The position numbers and the translations under genes were made by a program. A stretch of 64,000 nucleotides of DNA, taken from JAOZTV01 sp965371805 (GTDB taxonomy: Bacteria; Acidobacteriota; Aminicenantia; UBA2199). Below the pieces are notes generated by a model that worked only from the letters and a program-made list of their open reading frames with translations, was not told the origin of the DNA and searched no databases. This document shows, piece by piece, positions 6,238 through 16,046 of this stretch (positions within the stretch are counted from its first letter, which is position 1; each line of letters starts with the position of its first letter). The stretch covers positions 62,001 through 126,000 of the forward strand of contig CBDUZW010000003.1 in the NCBI GenBank assembly GCA_965371805.1, read 5' to 3'.

Positions 6238-9222
6238 TTATCTATACCCGAAAATCATTGCATATATGATTAAGAATATTAGAGTTACACCTAATCCTAG
6301 AGCAATGAAACCGAAAATCTTATAACCTTTCTCCACATTCTTAGGGATTGGATCTACCAATATTTTTTCGATTCCATCTTCTCCATATTTTTTAACTAAG
6401 GCTTCATATTCTCCAGGTTTATCATGTTTTAACTCTTCAATTGTCATTCTCCCTGTAAAAATAACAGGATCAATAGGAAACTTATCAGGTCTAAAATGAG
6501 TATTGAAAAAGTGAATAGTAAAGATAAAACCAGCTGCAAGAAGAGCTTCATCACTATGAATTATTGTAGCTATATTAATTGACCAACCGGGGAGAATATA
6601 GGTAAATAATTCAGGAAACCAGAGTATCAATCCGGAAGATCCAATAATAATTATTCCCCAGAAAACTGCGAAGTAATCAAATTTTTCCCAATATGTAAAT
6701 CTGCCAAAAACAGGTCTCGCCCCTTTGCCAAAGAACCACTTTATTTGTCCTATAAATTGTTTTATGTCATTTAAATTAAACATCATTGAGTCTGGACCAA
6801 AGATAAACTTTATCCAGCTTTTTCCAGACTCTTTTTTCATTTTTCGAACATTAAAAAGATGAAAAATAAACATTCCGACTTGTGTTATAGCAGCAATTCT
6901 ATGAATAGTTCCCATAGCAGCAAAGCCTCCAAGTATTGAGGAAATAAACTGAGCCCATCCGGCATATGAAAATTTTAATGCCATTCCAGTGATAGCAAGT
7001 ATCAGAAAAGTGCTTAATAGTACGAAATGCATAATTCTCTGTTTTTGAGTAAATCTCCTATAAAATTTTTCATTCGGAAGATGTTTAATAGGTTTCCACT
7101 GATCTTTTGTTCTCCATAAACGGAAAAGCCACGCAATAGTATGAAATGTAAAGAAAGTAAGAACACTGACAAGCAGAAGAGTCATAAACCAGAAGGCATA
7201 AAAAAGGTATGGATATTTTTCAGGATCATGATGAGTCGCATGTGTAAGGTATCCGGCAAACTGCTTATGAGACCCAGGATGACATTTTCCACATGTTTCA
7301 ACAACATTATCCCTACTTAAATGGGATTTTGGATCTGTTACTCTTAATATATCATGGATACCGTGACAGTCATAACATTTAGCCGCTCCCTCTGCTCCTA
7401 ATCTGGATACTTTGCCATGATAGGTATCAAAAAATGTTTCTGATTCATCTTTATGGCAGTTACCACATTGTCCCATCATTTTATCACGGAAACCTTTTAT
7501 ATCAGTTCTACTAATAGTATGAGATGTATGGCAGGATTCACATGTTGGAAGTGTTTTATCTGTTTTATTATTATCCGGATTATGAATACTTGCTTTAAAG
7601 GTATTTTCTATTCCATAGTGGCATGCGCCACATGTATTAGGTATGTTTTTGGGATTTACTTTCGATTTTAAATCTGAAGCTGGCAGCACATTATGAGTTG
7701 AGTGGCAGTCAGTACAGGTAGCGGATACAATAAGACCACTTTCCATTAGGCCTTTCCCATGGATACTATTTTTGAAACTTTGAATTATATCCGGAATATC
7801 CGACTTTATCCTCTTTGCTGCTGTAGCTCCTGCTTCATGACAGTTACTGCATAATTTCGGAATATTACTGGCGAAAATATTTGATGTAGGTAATTTATGG
7901 CTTAGACTATAATGCTTATCATGACAGGTAAGACATGTTGGAGCATCCTTGTCACCCTTAGTTGCAAATTTACCATGTGAACTGGTTGTATATTGTTTTA
8001 CTTCTTCAGCATGACAAACACTACAGTCGACTATTTTTTTTATAGTCTCACATGGCCTTTTTCGGTCTATCTGTACATCGGTATGGCATTGAGCACATGA
8101 GGTATTTGCATGAGTTGAAATATTATACTGCTTCTCATCCACATAAAGTGAAATATCCTTTCCATTAACACTTTGTTTTAATTTTTTATCAGAATGACAG
8201 GAGAAGCAATCTCTATTTGCCGCACCTGTTTTTAACTCTTTTTTTCTAGCGATTTCATGAGGAGAATGACACTCAACACAGGATGGGATAACTTTTTTAT
8301 CCATTTTCCAGTGTTTTCCTTCAACCACTTTCTTATGTACCTCTTCTATCCTTGCATGACATTGTGTACAGGTTTCTGCAACTTTATCTCTGTGAATACT
8401 TGAGTTAGGATCTGTATGCTCAAGAATCTCATGGGATGTATGACAGGATGTGCAGACAGCTGTTACAGTTAGTCCCTGTTTATATAGACCTACTCCATGA
8501 ATACTCTGAGAGTAATTTTCCAGGATTCTATCCTGAGGAATATCATGCTTAAGAGAGACTTCAGTTCCTTCATGGTGACATTTTCCACAGAGCATTGGAA
8601 TATTTAATATAGATATTGGAGACTTTGGGTTTTTACCTGACAGGACCTTATGGCTTCCATGACAGGAAACACAATTAGGTGCCAATTTGTCCCCTTTAAC
8701 CAGAGATCTCCCATGAAGACTCTTCGCATGCTGAGATGCTACTTTTTTATGACATTTTCCACAAAAAACTTTTGATTTGACAGGGTGTGTTTTTGATAAA
8801 ATTTCAGATGGAGAGATAATATAATGATAATCATGACAGGACGTACATCCTCCTTTCTTTAATAAACCTTTATGAATACTTTTGCCAAAAGAACCGGGTA
8901 CCTCATCATGACAGGACGAACAGTCAACCTTCTTTAATTCTTCCTTATGTTCACCATCCATACCCTTTAGATCAGTATGACAATCTATACACTGCAGATC
9001 ACTATGAGCAGATTTTTTAAACCTGCCATCATCTACAAATACATTGACTGTTTTCCCTTTTTTTGTCCCTTCAAGCTCTTTGTCTTCATGACAGCCGATA
9101 CAGTCAGCATTATCCTGTGATTGAAGCGGTAAAACACCAAGTAAAACTGAAAACACAAAAAATAGAATACAAAACTTCAACAAATAAGAGGAATTTTCTG
9201 TTAAACTAATCTTTTTTCTCAT
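6238..9222 (-). CDS. 21-haem cytochrome c fused to a cytochrome b domain (CbcL-like)
   Basis: An inner-membrane protein with a large periplasmic haem domain. A signal helix (about 14-35) is followed by 21 CXXCH motifs up to about residue 655, then a C-terminal membrane part with several helices and His residues typical of HydC/FdnI-type dihaem b subunits. Geobacter CbcL has the same design with nine c haems and moves electrons from menaquinol. The haem region is a tandem duplication: the start of each half (DCIGCHEDKEL near 40; DCFSCHSDKKL near 340) and the spacing of the next motifs match. It follows its 11-haem relative after a 2-base gap. Confidence 0.85.
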   Translation of the reverse strand: MRKKISLTENSSYLLKFCILFFVFSVLLGVLPLQSQDNADCIGCHEDKELEGTKKGKTVNVFVDDGRFKKSAHSDLQCIDCHTDLKGMDGEHKEELKKVDCSSCHDEVPGSFGKSIHKGLLKKGGCTSCHDYHYIISPSEILSKTHPVKSKVFCGKCHKKVASQHAKSLHGRSLVKGDKLAPNCVSCHGSHKVLSGKNPKSPISILNIPMLCGKCHHEGTEVSLKHDIPQDRILENYSQSIHGVGLYKQGLTVTAVCTSCHTSHEILEHTDPNSSIHRDKVAETCTQCHARIEEVHKKVVEGKHWKMDKKVIPSCVECHSPHEIARKKELKTGAANRDCFSCHSDKKLKQSVNGKDISLYVDEKQYNISTHANTSCAQCHTDVQIDRKRPCETIKKIVDCSVCHAEEVKQYTTSSHGKFATKGDKDAPTCLTCHDKHYSLSHKLPTSNIFASNIPKLCSNCHEAGATAAKRIKSDIPDIIQSFKNSIHGKGLMESGLIVSATCTDCHSTHNVLPASDLKSKVNPKNIPNTCGACHYGIENTFKASIHNPDNNKTDKTLPTCESCHTSHTISRTDIKGFRDKMMGQCGNCHKDESETFFDTYHGKVSRLGAEGAAKCYDCHGIHDILRVTDPKSHLSRDNVVETCGKCHPGSHKQFAGYLTHATHHDPEKYPYLFYAFWFMTLLLVSVLTFFTFHTIAWLFRLWRTKDQWKPIKHLPNEKFYRRFTQKQRIMHFVLLSTFLILAITGMALKFSYAGWAQFISSILGGFAAMGTIHRIAAITQVGMFIFHLFNVRKMKKESGKSWIKFIFGPDSMMFNLNDIKQFIGQIKWFFGKGARPVFGRFTYWEKFDYFAVFWGIIIIGSSGLILWFPELFTYILPGWSINIATIIHSDEALLAAGFIFTIHFFNTHFRPDKFPIDPVIFTGRMTIEELKHDKPGEYEALVKKYGEDGIEKILVDPIPKNVEKGYKIFGFIALGLGVTLIFLIIYAMIFGYR

Positions 9223-9224
9223 AT

Positions 9225-11204
9225 TTAATTTTTCTCCTTTTTACTAGTTGGTCCATAAGATTCCTGCATCTTTTCTATTGCATCATCTTCAAATCTATGT
9301 TTTGCTTCTTCTTCAGTAATATACCCGGTCATCCATGAGGTATTCATTGGATATTCATCCGGATGAAAAATTACATGGAAAAAATGCCAGACTATAATTG
9401 CCAGAGTAGCAAGAAGAGCCTCTAAATAGTGAACAATTGTCGCTACAGGAATAACCCATGAAGGCCATTCTGCTGGAATCATTTTAGGAAACCAAAGAAT
9501 TAAACCTGAAACCAGCATAACAATAGTTCCCCACATCAATGCCCAGAATTCAAATTTTTCTCCAAAGTTAAATACTGCATACTTTGGTGGATGATTTCCC
9601 TTAGCACCTTTTAGAAAAAATACGATTGTTTTAAAAGCATCAGCTATGTCTCTTTTTTTTGGTAGAATTTCCCATAAAAACCCTCTACCCCTTTTAAATA
9701 GGACCATATAAAATCCTAGTACTATAATATCAAGTGTCATTAGGACACCACAAATTCTATGTAATATTGCTCGAACTACCTCAGTTATACCTATAGAAAA
9801 AAGCCATTTTGCCCACCAGGATTCTGGGAATTTTAAAGCAAAACCCGTTACAGATAGAATTATAAAAGTTGTAAAGAGAATGATATGAACAATACGTTCA
9901 AACCTGTTTATTCTCCTTACATTTTTTTGTTTCCTCTGTATTCTTATCTTTTTTCTGATTGCGGAAAGCCATATAATAAAATTGAAAAGAAACATTCCGC
10001 CTACGGATAGAATGATAATGATGATATATACATCCTGTACAATAGTTTCGACCTTTGTTCCCATATCTTCTAAAATTTTATGATGAGAAAAACTTTTTGC
10101 AAAATTTTCTGAAACTTTCCCATGACAATTACCACATGTTTTTATAATATTATTTTGATGAACTTTTGAATCTATATTTTCTTTTGAAAGTGCCTTATGT
10201 GGATCATGGCAATCGGAACAGACAGCACTGTCTTTAGAAGAACCACGACGAGCCAGACCATGATAACTCTCTCTATAACTTTTTACAGGTACCGTATCCA
10301 GACCATACCTGACCATCATCCTTTCATTATCATGACAACCTATACATATGCTTATATTTACAGAAGCCAGTTTATCACGAAACCCGTTTTTCATTGAAAC
10401 CATATCATGATCTCCATGACAGCTGGTACAGGTGGGAACATCATAAGATCCATGAATAAGGGCTGTATTATGCGAGCTTTTTTTATAGTTTAAAACCTCT
10501 TTTTCGTGACAGGAGTTACACATCTTCATTAATTCTTCTCTTTTTACAGTTGAATCTTTTGATGTAGAAGGCTGAATACTATGATGATTATGACAATCGG
10601 TGCAGGTAGCACCTTTTTTCCCTTCAGATATAGCCTTATAATGAACACTTTCTTTATATTTTATTATCATACCCCGTCTGAGGATACCCTGAGCCTTATT
10701 AAATTCAGATTTCCCATGACATTTTTCACAGGCATCAGGTTGATTTTTTCTGGACATTCTGCTGTCAGGATTTGAAACAGGGAGTATATCATGAGCTCCA
10801 TGACAACTCTGGCAGCTAGGTGCATTTTCATTTCCTTTCTTATATTCTATTCCATGAATATCTGTTGTGGTATAAAGCGCATAAGTATCTTCATGACATT
10901 CCTGACAATTCAATATTATCGGATTTTCCTTTGTTCCATGGGGAACATCTTCAAAAACAGATGGATCTTTAGATGTATGACAATCAAGACAGGAAAGATC
11001 TTCATGAACACTTCCCTTCATCGTCTCATTTGTTACAATGAGAGTTAACTTCTTTCCTCTTTCAGTCTCCGCTTCAATATCCTTATCCGAATGACAGCCA
11101 ATACAATCATCATTTGTGACTTCGGGAAATAATTGAGGGGAAATAATTAGAAGAGAAATAACAAAAAAAAACAGAAAAAATCGATTACCTGAAAATTTTG
11201 TCAT
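9225..11204 (-). CDS. 11-haem cytochrome c fused to a cytochrome b domain (CbcL-like)
   Basis: A shorter relative of the downstream gene. Signal peptide (about 8-28), eleven CXXCH motifs between about residues 34 and 365, then a membrane anchor helix and a four-helix cytochrome b-type domain ending in GYITEEEAKH, which mirrors GRMTIEELKH in its neighbour. The expected role is menaquinol-linked electron transfer with periplasmic cytochromes. The pair probably forms one operon, with a terminator only after the second gene. No strong promoter was found upstream, only a -10-like TATAAT near 11310. Confidence 0.85.
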   Translation of the reverse strand: MTKFSGNRFFLFFFVISLLIISPQLFPEVTNDDCIGCHSDKDIEAETERGKKLTLIVTNETMKGSVHEDLSCLDCHTSKDPSVFEDVPHGTKENPIILNCQECHEDTYALYTTTDIHGIEYKKGNENAPSCQSCHGAHDILPVSNPDSRMSRKNQPDACEKCHGKSEFNKAQGILRRGMIIKYKESVHYKAISEGKKGATCTDCHNHHSIQPSTSKDSTVKREELMKMCNSCHEKEVLNYKKSSHNTALIHGSYDVPTCTSCHGDHDMVSMKNGFRDKLASVNISICIGCHDNERMMVRYGLDTVPVKSYRESYHGLARRGSSKDSAVCSDCHDPHKALSKENIDSKVHQNNIIKTCGNCHGKVSENFAKSFSHHKILEDMGTKVETIVQDVYIIIIILSVGGMFLFNFIIWLSAIRKKIRIQRKQKNVRRINRFERIVHIILFTTFIILSVTGFALKFPESWWAKWLFSIGITEVVRAILHRICGVLMTLDIIVLGFYMVLFKRGRGFLWEILPKKRDIADAFKTIVFFLKGAKGNHPPKYAVFNFGEKFEFWALMWGTIVMLVSGLILWFPKMIPAEWPSWVIPVATIVHYLEALLATLAIIVWHFFHVIFHPDEYPMNTSWMTGYITEEEAKHRFEDDAIEKMQESYGPTSKKEKN

Positions 11205-11509
11205 GTTTACTCCTTTTTAATATAATATAATAACTTAAATAAAAGAAAAAATAAAGCTATAAAACAAAATTATTGATTTTATTAATATTATTTAATATAG
11301 GTTTTTTGTATTATAGAATATGAGTTGGCGATTTGGCTCAAAATCGATAATTAATTCAAATATACCTAAGTGATAAATATTGTTAAATAGAAATTCAAGA
11401 AATAATAATTCTAATTTTTATACAAATTATTGAAAAAATTAATATTAGGTAAACAGAAGGAAAATAACTTTCCTCCTGCTCACTCTAAATATTACTAATA
11501 TTGTATTAC
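11205..11509. other. 305-bp intergenic region, no gene
   Basis: AT-rich leader of the 11-haem gene plus the tail of the barrel gene. It holds a near-palindrome, CAGAAGGAAA to TTTCCTCCTG, at 11454-11479 right after the barrel stop (a likely terminator) and a -10-like TATAAT read on the minus strand near 11310 with no good -35. I see no frame or repeat. Confidence 0.5.
11454..11479 (-). terminator. probable terminator of the first MtrB/MtrA-type operon
   Basis: Inverted repeat CAGAAGGAAA / CTTTCCTCCTG with one mismatch, 30 bases after the barrel stop. The T run after it on the minus strand is short. Confidence 0.45.
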
Positions 11510-13678
11510 TTAGTCTGCTATCCAGGTAAAACCAGCATAAAATGAATAAGATTTTCCTTCAGTATCAGTAAACAGATACTGAGCTATATCATCATAAAAA
11601 TAATAATAAACAGCAGCATTTAGTACCCACTTCTTTGAAAGCGCATAATTTATACCTAATTCTCCAATCATCTGTTTCATTTCCAGCTTGGAGTATTCAG
11701 TGACGCCACCATAATTATCAAAATCAAGAGCAGTAGCTTCACTTCCAGGTAAAAATGGAACATCAGATTCATTTAATGCAAGATCATTCATGGAGGAACT
11801 GGAGTTATTGTAATTTAAATTGCAATGCAGAGATAATTTCTTGCTTGCATAATATCCAAGATTTACCAATACTGTCTGAGTATCAATATTATATCCCATC
11901 ATATCTGTTAATGTACCGGTCATACCACCCACAATACCTGCACCACATCCTTCTAATGCAGCAATAGCAAATATTGATCTATAGTCATTCTGGTAATTAT
12001 AATAGGATACAGAGAGCGGCATTTTATCAGTTATGGCTGCCCACATATTAATTCCCCACTGTGTCATTGATCTTTCCCAACTTGCACCTGTATAGTTAAT
12101 GTTATCATTCTTTTCATCTCTCATGAGAAAGTTTGCATTAATTGCAAATTTGGATGAAGGTCCCCAGTGAATCCTTCCTTTAAATTCATTAACTCCTTCA
12201 GGGAAATTAGTTAAGTTTGCTCTCCTGTCTGCATGCCATTGAAAAAACTGTACTCCAGAAAAAGGATTATTATAAGCTACATCCTGTTGTAAGGGTGCAA
12301 TACCTCCATTCAAATTTGAAAAAGGATCTGAAATTGATTTAAACTTACCATCAAGAGTGATCTTTAACTGTTTACTAGGTCTGAAACTTAATTGGCCTTT
12401 CATAGTTGTCGTCTTAGTGATATCAACTATAAAATTATCCCTCTCTTCATTCTTATATTCAATGCCAAGTCTGAGCCTGAGTTTTTTATTTAGCCGGTAT
12501 CTGAAATTTGCATTTATACCAAGCACTTGCCTTGAAAGCGAAGAATAACGTGTATAGTCAAATGTGCCAGCACCATAGTAACCAGCATATGTTTGTCCAA
12601 CCCCGGGACCCGCAACATCAACAGGTTCTGCAATGTCAACAAAAACACTGTCATTATCTATATTCAAGTGTTTTACTCTTAAATTGAAGAATCCTTTTTT
12701 ACCAAAACGAGTTGAAAATCCTCCAGCTATGGAGCTGCTCTTCCACTTCAGACTGGTTATCATGTTTTCAACTTTTGAACTTGAAAATTGACCGGAAATT
12801 GTACTCTTTTCCGAAACAGGAATTGCTGCTTTAATTAAATGAGTATTCTTTTTACTCTCAGGTATATTATCAAATGAGAGTGTCTCATCATTTCCAACAC
12901 CGATCCTTGAATCAAAAACAGGAATTATTTTTTCAGGATGCTCAACTTTTAAAAAATCATTTGTTGGAGCTGCACCGTTTTCCTTAAACTGGTTATTCGT
13001 AAAAGAGTAATCCAAATTTGATTTGCCAATGCTGATACTGCTTCCAATCATAATATCTTTATTATAATTATCAATAGAACGTGATTTTGCAACTACATGG
13101 CAAGCAGAACATTTACTTAAGGTCCTAGCTTGATAGGATCCAGATCTATGTTCGTTCCTATAATCGACTTTAATTTTAAGAAAAGGAATAGAGGGGATTG
13201 TGATCCTGGTTTTGCTTACAAATTCTGAACGTGTGATATGATATTGATCATTCGGATTAAAATCAGTAAAGTATGCTGCGGATCTAGCATGACTTACAGT
13301 ATCCATATTTGTCAGCGGATCATGATCCAGTCGATGATAAAGTGAGTCAAAATTAATTTTCTGCTGTACAACTCTGTTGAAATCAATATTGAGGGCATGT
13401 GACTGATCTTTGAAACTTCCTTTAAAAACAGAGAAAAGATCAAAAAAGGTTGATCCCAGATTTCCCTTAATGAATGCTTTTATAAAAGGATGAACGCCTT
13501 CTTCCAAAGAGGAATATTCATTAACCTTTCCCTGATATCCATCGTGAGTACTGCTTTTTACACCAAGCTTGATTTTGGCTTTTACTGTATCTTTCTTCTC
13601 ATCTTTTTTCTCTTCCGCAGAAAGTGGCAGTAAAAAGACAAGTCCAACTATAATCATTATAATAGTAATTTTTTTCAT
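11510..13678 (-). CDS. MtrB/PioB-type outer-membrane beta-barrel porin carrying one CXXCH
   Basis: The barrel that sheathes a periplasmic decahaem cytochrome in porin-cytochrome conduits. I choose the ATG at 13676-13678 because GGAGGT sits 7 bases before it; this gives MKKITIIMIIVG and a clean signal peptide. The mature protein (about 700 residues) is a string of alternating beta segments and ends in an aromatic-rich strand (YSFYAGFTWIAD). CSACH at residues 190-194 is a full haem motif; Shewanella MtrB has a CXXC without His. The decahaem MtrA/DmsE-type gene lies just upstream. The assignment rests on size, strand pattern and this pairing. Confidence 0.8.
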   Translation of the reverse strand: MKKITIIMIIVGLVFLLPLSAEEKKDEKKDTVKAKIKLGVKSSTHDGYQGKVNEYSSLEEGVHPFIKAFIKGNLGSTFFDLFSVFKGSFKDQSHALNIDFNRVVQQKINFDSLYHRLDHDPLTNMDTVSHARSAAYFTDFNPNDQYHITRSEFVSKTRITIPSIPFLKIKVDYRNEHRSGSYQARTLSKCSACHVVAKSRSIDNYNKDIMIGSSISIGKSNLDYSFTNNQFKENGAAPTNDFLKVEHPEKIIPVFDSRIGVGNDETLSFDNIPESKKNTHLIKAAIPVSEKSTISGQFSSSKVENMITSLKWKSSSIAGGFSTRFGKKGFFNLRVKHLNIDNDSVFVDIAEPVDVAGPGVGQTYAGYYGAGTFDYTRYSSLSRQVLGINANFRYRLNKKLRLRLGIEYKNEERDNFIVDITKTTTMKGQLSFRPSKQLKITLDGKFKSISDPFSNLNGGIAPLQQDVAYNNPFSGVQFFQWHADRRANLTNFPEGVNEFKGRIHWGPSSKFAINANFLMRDEKNDNINYTGASWERSMTQWGINMWAAITDKMPLSVSYYNYQNDYRSIFAIAALEGCGAGIVGGMTGTLTDMMGYNIDTQTVLVNLGYYASKKLSLHCNLNYNNSSSSMNDLALNESDVPFLPGSEATALDFDNYGGVTEYSKLEMKQMIGELGINYALSKKWVLNAAVYYYFYDDIAQYLFTDTEGKSYSFYAGFTWIAD

Positions 13679-13692
13679 CTGATCTACCTCCA

Positions 13693-14619
13693 TTAACGGA
13701 TTAATCCGCTGCCTTTACCAGAAGTGGTTTGAGACGGCTTATCTGTGCCATGTATTTTAAAATGGCATTGAGTACACTTTGTTAAAAAAGCCCGACGCCA
13801 ACCTTCTGTACCGTGAGGACTTTGTGAAGTCCACTGGGTACTAGGTAATGTTTGCGGTTCAGTCAGTCCGATTCTTCCTGCATGGAAATGAGACTCATGG
13901 CATTGTAAACATAAGAATGGTTCATTTTGTTTTAATAGATTATTTGCAACTGATCCGTGAGGATTGTGACATGAAAGACAATCTTCTGTAACCGGTGCAT
14001 GTTCAAAAACAAAAGGCCCCCGTTTACTGGCATGACATTTAAAACATAGATCATTAACTCTCTCATTTGTCTTTAGGTTACTTACAACAGAACCATGATG
14101 CTGATGGCAGCTGCTACACTTCATTTTTCCTTCTCTCATTGGATGGTGAGATGGATAAAACGATTTTACCTTAATGTCTTTATGACATTTAAAGCATAGA
14201 TCAGGTTCACTCTTAGTCAATTTTTTCCCTTTGTGAATTGGGTGGCAAGTTGTACATGCAACTTCACTGGCAGCATGATCACTTAGGTTCCAGTCAGATG
14301 TCCCTATAGATCTGTGGCAATATAGACATGCTTTTGAAGCTGCATCGGGTTTTGCTGATTTAAAACTGAAGATTTTTTTAGTGTCTCCCTCTTCAGCATG
14401 CGCAGCACCAGCTCCATGACATGATTCACATCCCTTCCTGAATTTTTTTAATTCATGTTTCCCAAGGCGGGCGTGAATGTTTTTACTGTAATTCTTAATC
14501 ATGTCCTCGTGGCACTCCAAACATTTTTTGTCACCTACAAATCCAGTCTTGGCAAATGCAGATAATGAAAACATAGAGATCACGAGAGCACAAATAAAAA
14601 CAAATAATGTTCGTTTCAT
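13693..14619 (-). CDS. periplasmic decahaem cytochrome c (MtrA/DmsE/PioA family)
   Basis: Ten CXXCH motifs follow a signal peptide: CLECH, CESCH, CLYCH, CTTCH, CFKCH, CSSCH, CFKCH, CLSCH, CLQCH and CTQCH. Length (308) and haem spacing fit the MtrA/DmsE family, which spans an outer-membrane barrel and carries electrons across it. The barrel gene follows immediately. AGGAGG precedes the ATG. Promoter at 14792-14820. A second copy of this pair (about 45 kb) shares the layout (for example RGPFVFEH here and QGPFLYEH there). Confidence 0.9.
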   Translation of the reverse strand: MKRTLFVFICALVISMFSLSAFAKTGFVGDKKCLECHEDMIKNYSKNIHARLGKHELKKFRKGCESCHGAGAAHAEEGDTKKIFSFKSAKPDAASKACLYCHRSIGTSDWNLSDHAASEVACTTCHPIHKGKKLTKSEPDLCFKCHKDIKVKSFYPSHHPMREGKMKCSSCHQHHGSVVSNLKTNERVNDLCFKCHASKRGPFVFEHAPVTEDCLSCHNPHGSVANNLLKQNEPFLCLQCHESHFHAGRIGLTEPQTLPSTQWTSQSPHGTEGWRRAFLTKCTQCHFKIHGTDKPSQTTSGKGSGLIR

Positions 14620-14781
14620 AAATCCTCCTTTTATTTAAATAGTTTTTTTGATGTCAAGCCAATCAAAAACTTTTCAAAAAAGTCAAAAAACAACTCTTTA
14701 AAATTCAAAGACTTCATTATGAACGGACTTGAGACAGTAATTTTCACATTGAATATGCAATCACACCCACCTCTAATTCCC

Positions 14782-14791
14782 TTCATATGAA
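14782..14791. promoter_or_regulatory. operator-like palindrome at the start site of the first conduit operon
   Basis: TTCATATGAA is a perfect 10-bp palindrome directly after the -10 box, over the predicted start. It is a candidate site for the neighbouring ArsR protein; chance cannot be excluded. Confidence 0.3.
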
Positions 14792-14820
14792 ATAGTAAAT
14801 TAGAAAAAATGAAATGTCAA
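14792..14820 (-). promoter_or_regulatory. sigma-70-like promoter of the first MtrA/MtrB-type operon
   Basis: On the minus strand, TTGACA (14815-14820), a 17-base spacer and TACTAT (14792-14797). The leader would be about 165 bases. Confidence 0.55.
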
Positions 14821-14919
14821 GTTTTTTATATATTTTTATATTTTGATTTTTAAATACTTCTAGTTTTCCAACTCTTGTATTGTTAAACAATAATCTTTTA
14901 TAATTTAAGCTGTTTTTTT

Positions 14920-15225
14920 TTAAGGCCTTATTGAGTTAATATTTTTAACAATACTTTGCATTTTTAAAATACCTTTTATTAGTTCAAGATCGTTTAAATA
15001 ATAATAAACATAATTACCCTGTTTTTCCTTTCCCAAAATCCCTGCCCTGTATAGGTCATTTAGATGATTTGAAAGATTACTCATAGGAACATCTAACTCT
15101 TTTTGTAAAGTACTTACATTCTTTTTTCCTTTACCAATATTAAAAATAATTTTAAGTCTGACAGGTTTTGAAATGATATTACACATCATCACATATGTTT
15201 CCAAAAATTCATTATCAATTTTCAT
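14920..15225 (-). CDS. ArsR-family winged-helix regulator
   Basis: A 101-residue DNA-binding protein. KPVRLKIIFNI, VSTLQKELDVPMSNLSNHLNDLYRAGILGKEKQGNYVYYYL is a typical ArsR helix-turn-helix and wing (broken here at residue boundaries by commas). The metal-binding ELCVCDL motif is absent, so the inducer is probably not arsenic-type metal. It stands upstream of the first conduit operon on the same strand, with a perfect promoter that places the start of transcription at its ATG, so the mRNA may be leaderless. Confidence 0.8.
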   Translation of the reverse strand: MKIDNEFLETYVMMCNIISKPVRLKIIFNIGKGKKNVSTLQKELDVPMSNLSNHLNDLYRAGILGKEKQGNYVYYYLNDLELIKGILKMQSIVKNINSIRP

Positions 15226-15233
15226 AAGAATTT

Positions 15234-15262
15234 ATTATATAAAAAAAAATTATAATAGTCAA
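15234..15262 (-). promoter_or_regulatory. strong promoter of the ArsR gene, probably leaderless
   Basis: On the minus strand, TTGACT (15257-15262), a 17-base spacer and TATAAT (15234-15239). The predicted start is about 15227, two bases before the ATG at 15223-15225. No Shine-Dalgarno is present. Confidence 0.6.
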
Positions 15263-15434
15263 TTTTTTCTAAGGTTTTTGTTAATTTTAACAATAAAATG
15301 AACGTCTTTTACAATTGAAATGATAAAAAGACATATACGTAAACAATGAAACATTGAGACATTTATCAGAGAGAGTCACTCTTTATCAAGTTAATTTTAT
15401 TTTAAGTTTTTTGAAAACTCAGGAAATAAACTAT

Positions 15435-15462
15435 TGCCGGAAAGTTGAACAACCTCCCGGCA
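15435..15462 (-). terminator. terminator of the tetrahaem c554-like gene
   Basis: A 28-base hairpin with outer arms TGCCGG/CCGGCA and inner arms AAGTTG/CAACCT (G-T pair allowed), then a T-rich run on the minus strand. It lies 16 bases after the stop. Confidence 0.8.
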
Positions 15463-15477
15463 TTATAGCTCTAAATA

Positions 15478-15960
15478 CTATTTTCTATAAATGTGATCGA
15501 TCTTTTTTAAAGCTTCCTTATAATTAAAACCCTTGAATGTCGGGCTGTTTTTGTTATGACATTTCTTACATAATGCTTCATCTGGAACAATTAAACCATT
15601 TTCAATAGATTTGGCCTTGTCTTTCATAATACTCATTTTTTTATAAGCAGACCCTGCACCATGACATACTTCGCACTGCACACCTTCAAATTTGGCGGCA
15701 TTTGCATCACCTATTTTATAACCACCTTTGTTAAAAGCTGTTGTGTGACATTCAAGACATTTTGGATTCTTATCTTCACCTTTTTTCTTAAGGGTTTCAA
15801 AAGCTTTTGCATGAGTACTTTCCATCCATTTCCCATAAACTTTACCTTTTTTTTCACTCTTATGGCACATCTTACATTTTTTTGCTCCAATATAATCTGC
15901 CGAAAAAGTGAGTCCACAAAACACAAAAACAATCATTCCAACCATTAATAATTTTTTCAT
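15478..15960 (-). CDS. periplasmic tetrahaem cytochrome c554-like protein
   Basis: A signal peptide (1-20) followed by YIGAKKCKMCH, CLECH, CEVCHGAGSAY and CKKCH. The order and the phrase GVQCEVCHGAGSAY are typical of the cytochrome c554/c-prime tetrahaem fold. At 160 residues it is a soluble periplasmic shuttle. AGGAGG precedes the ATG. It is transcribed alone and ends at its own terminator; the -10-like TATAAT at 15981-15986 lacks a good -35 and stands next to a long A/T run. Confidence 0.85.
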   Translation of the reverse strand: MKKLLMVGMIVFVFCGLTFSADYIGAKKCKMCHKSEKKGKVYGKWMESTHAKAFETLKKKGEDKNPKCLECHTTAFNKGGYKIGDANAAKFEGVQCEVCHGAGSAYKKMSIMKDKAKSIENGLIVPDEALCKKCHNKNSPTFKGFNYKEALKKIDHIYRK

Positions 15961-16046
15961 AAATCCTCCTAATCTTTTAAATTATAACATAATAAAAAAA
16001 AAAAAAACTAATTCATTACTCTTTTTTTTGACAAATAATTTATCCT

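Larger units (their letters stand above)
14620..14919. other. 300-bp intergenic region with promoter and operator-like palindrome
   Basis: Between an ArsR gene and the first conduit operon, both on the minus strand. It holds a sigma-70-like promoter at 14792-14820 and the palindrome TTCATATGAA at 14782-14791 next to the -10 box. I see no frame. Confidence 0.5.

Noticed and set aside
14754..14775. Sigma-54-like GGTGGGTGTGATTGC on the minus strand before the first conduit operon
   Set aside because: GG and GC are 11 bases apart for the outer GG and 8 or fewer for the others; the 10-base spacing is not met.
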